Source of the DNA: Clostridium sp. CAG:762
GTDB taxonomy: Bacteria > Bacillota_I > Bacilli_A > RF39 > UBA660
Direction: 5' to 3'
Assembly: GCA_000432575.1 (NCBI GenBank)
Contig: HF996828.1
Span: 1,245 to 23,089, forward strand
DNA length: 21,845 nucleotides
Position 1 is the first letter of the stretch; each line of letters starts with the position of its first letter. The translations under genes and the position numbers were made by a program. Of this stretch, positions 21,101 through 21,845 are shown in pieces. A model generated the notes under the pieces. The model was not told the DNA's origin. It did no database searches and saw nothing but the letters and a program-made list of their open reading frames with translations.

Positions 21101-21679
21101 ATGAATCTAGTTCCAGTAGTTATTGAGAAAAGTAATTTAGGTGAAAGAAGTTATGATATATATTCTAGGTTGCTTAAGGATAGAATTATTATTTTGAATG
21201 GTGAGATAAATGACGATAGTTCGAACATTGTTGTAGCTCAGTTATTGTATTTGGATAGTTTAAATAATGAGGATATATCTATATATATCAATTCACCAGG
21301 TGGTTCTATTACTTCGGGTATGGCTATATACGATACGATGAACTTTGTTAAGAGTGATGTATCGACGATCTGTATTGGAATGTCAGCTTCGATGGCGGCG
21401 TTTATTCTGGCTTGTGGTGTGAAAGGTAAAAGGTATATTCTTCCTAATAGTGAGGTAATGATTCACCAACCACTTGGCGGAACTCAAGGGCAAGCCTCAG
21501 ATATTAAAATTGCAACCGATCGAATCATTAAATTAAAACATCGTATAAATAGTATACTTGCTAAGCAAACTGGTCAGAGTTTAAAAAAGATAACAAGTGA
21601 TACTGAAAGAGATTATTTTATGAATTCTAACGAAGCATTAAAATATGGGCTTGTAGATAAAATTATAGACCATAAGTGA
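21101..21679 (+). CDS. clpP: ATP-dependent Clp protease proteolytic subunit
   Basis: A 192-residue serine protease subunit that forms the double-ring chamber served by ClpX/ClpC unfoldases. The catalytic triad is complete and falls on the classic numbering: S97 (GMSASMAAF), H122 (VMIHQPLGG) and D171 (TERDYFM). INSPGGSITSGMAIYD (63-78) is the glycine-rich substrate-binding loop. Little or no propeptide is present. GGTGA lies 6 nt before the ATG. It is transcribed away from the nucleoside kinase. An AT-only 10-bp inverted repeat (21657-21666 with 21681-21690) straddles the stop codon and is the only terminator candidate. TGA is the stop, which confirms the standard code. Confidence 0.98.
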   Translation: MNLVPVVIEKSNLGERSYDIYSRLLKDRIIILNGEINDDSSNIVVAQLLYLDSLNNEDISIYINSPGGSITSGMAIYDTMNFVKSDVSTICIGMSASMAAFILACGVKGKRYILPNSEVMIHQPLGGTQGQASDIKIATDRIIKLKHRINSILAKQTGQSLKKITSDTERDYFMNSNEALKYGLVDKIIDHK

Positions 21680-21829
21680 AATAATTTTATTTACATCTTC
21701 TCGCGGAGATGCGTTATCTACATATAAAGAGATTGGGTAATCTTCTTCATAGTAGATGTTTTCGACAGGTGCTGCCGAATTTTTTTGTTTTTTACTTTTG
21801 CTATGCTGTTTTAGTTCTTTAGTTTTGTT
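21638..21829 (-). pseudogene. Possible 3' end of a minus-strand gene downstream of clpP, cut by a stop or frameshift
   Basis: A 63-codon minus-strand frame with no start codon at its 5' end (a TAA precedes it at 21830-21832) reads like a real protein tail, including SAAPVENIYYEEDYPISLY and NASPREDVNKIISL. It overlaps the last 14 codons of clpP on the opposite strand. All three frames are closed within about 33 bases of the window end, so an intact gene is not visible. It may be a frameshifted or decayed gene continuing to the right. The rest of 21680-21845 holds nothing else that I can support. Confidence 0.3.
21657..21690 (+). terminator. Weak AT-only hairpin at the clpP stop
   Basis: ATAAAATTAT (21657-21666) pairs with ATAATTTTAT (21681-21690) around a 14-base loop containing the stop codon. 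The following bases (TTACATC) are poor in U, so termination would be weak. Confidence 0.3.
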
Positions 21830-21845
21830 TTATGCAAAATTGTCT

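Noticed and set aside
1..21845. Mycoplasma-type genetic code (TGA as Trp)
   Set aside because: Conserved Trp positions use TGG and several conserved genes, including clpP and the SpoU-family gene, end in TGA at the expected length.

Overview
This window looks like chromosomal DNA from a very AT-rich, Gram-positive-type bacterium. It is most like the small-genome gut Bacilli, such as the RF39 / Mollicutes-related lineages. That placement is inferred from gene content, very high A+T, promoters of the TTGACA-17-TATAAT type and strong purine-rich ribosome binding sites; no rRNA or other phylogenetic marker was compared. Tryptophan is read from TGG and TGA is a normal stop (for example in clpP), so the Mycoplasma genetic code is not in use. 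Almost every gene is on the minus strand; the exceptions are a TspO-family gene, clpP at the right end and one doubtful small membrane ORF.

Layout from the left. (1) 1-2303 is an accessory pair: a Fic-domain protein cut by the window edge and an AlbA_2/Schlafen-type protein with an ATPase-like domain and a winged-helix tail. (2) 2387-4734 is a compact RNA-maturation operon, transcribed as SpoU-family methyltransferase, rimM, trmD and a small unknown protein, with 4-bp or shorter overlaps between the first three genes. (3) 4735-5312 is the only long non-genic stretch. It is unusually structured: a consensus promoter fires into a 27-codon ORF with almost no leader, followed by two strong intrinsic terminators that bracket an 18-bp direct repeat and a set of mutually exclusive hairpins. 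(4) 5313-8858 holds a CtpE-like P-type ATPase behind a secreted M23 peptidoglycan hydrolase, with a terminator between them that touches the ATPase ribosome binding site. (5) 8950-10596 holds a rhomboid protease and a divergent TspO gene. (6) 10586-15174 is an operon of trpS, fmt, a one-pass membrane protein, a pilin-like protein, lspA and an RluD-family pseudouridine synthase. (7) 15392-16907 is a secreted, membrane-anchored surface protein split by one extra base in an A8 tract. (8) 17035-19071 is a Zn/Cd-type P1B ATPase. (9) 19340-20992 is a TGS/uridine-kinase-like nucleoside kinase, divergent from clpP (21101-21679).

Together the genes cover translation (tRNA charging, initiator formylation, tRNA and rRNA modification), envelope work (lipoprotein signal peptidase, M23 hydrolase, rhomboid, surface protein, pilin-like protein), cation homeostasis (two P-type ATPases) and protein quality control (ClpP). 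Many inferred transcripts have very short leaders of about 0-30 nt, seen by measuring from the -10 box to the start codon.

The most unusual parts are the structured 4846-5162 intergenic cassette, the A8-tract frameshift in the surface protein, and the pilin-like/membrane-protein pair inserted between fmt and lspA. No CRISPR array, tRNA, rRNA or intact insertion sequence was seen.
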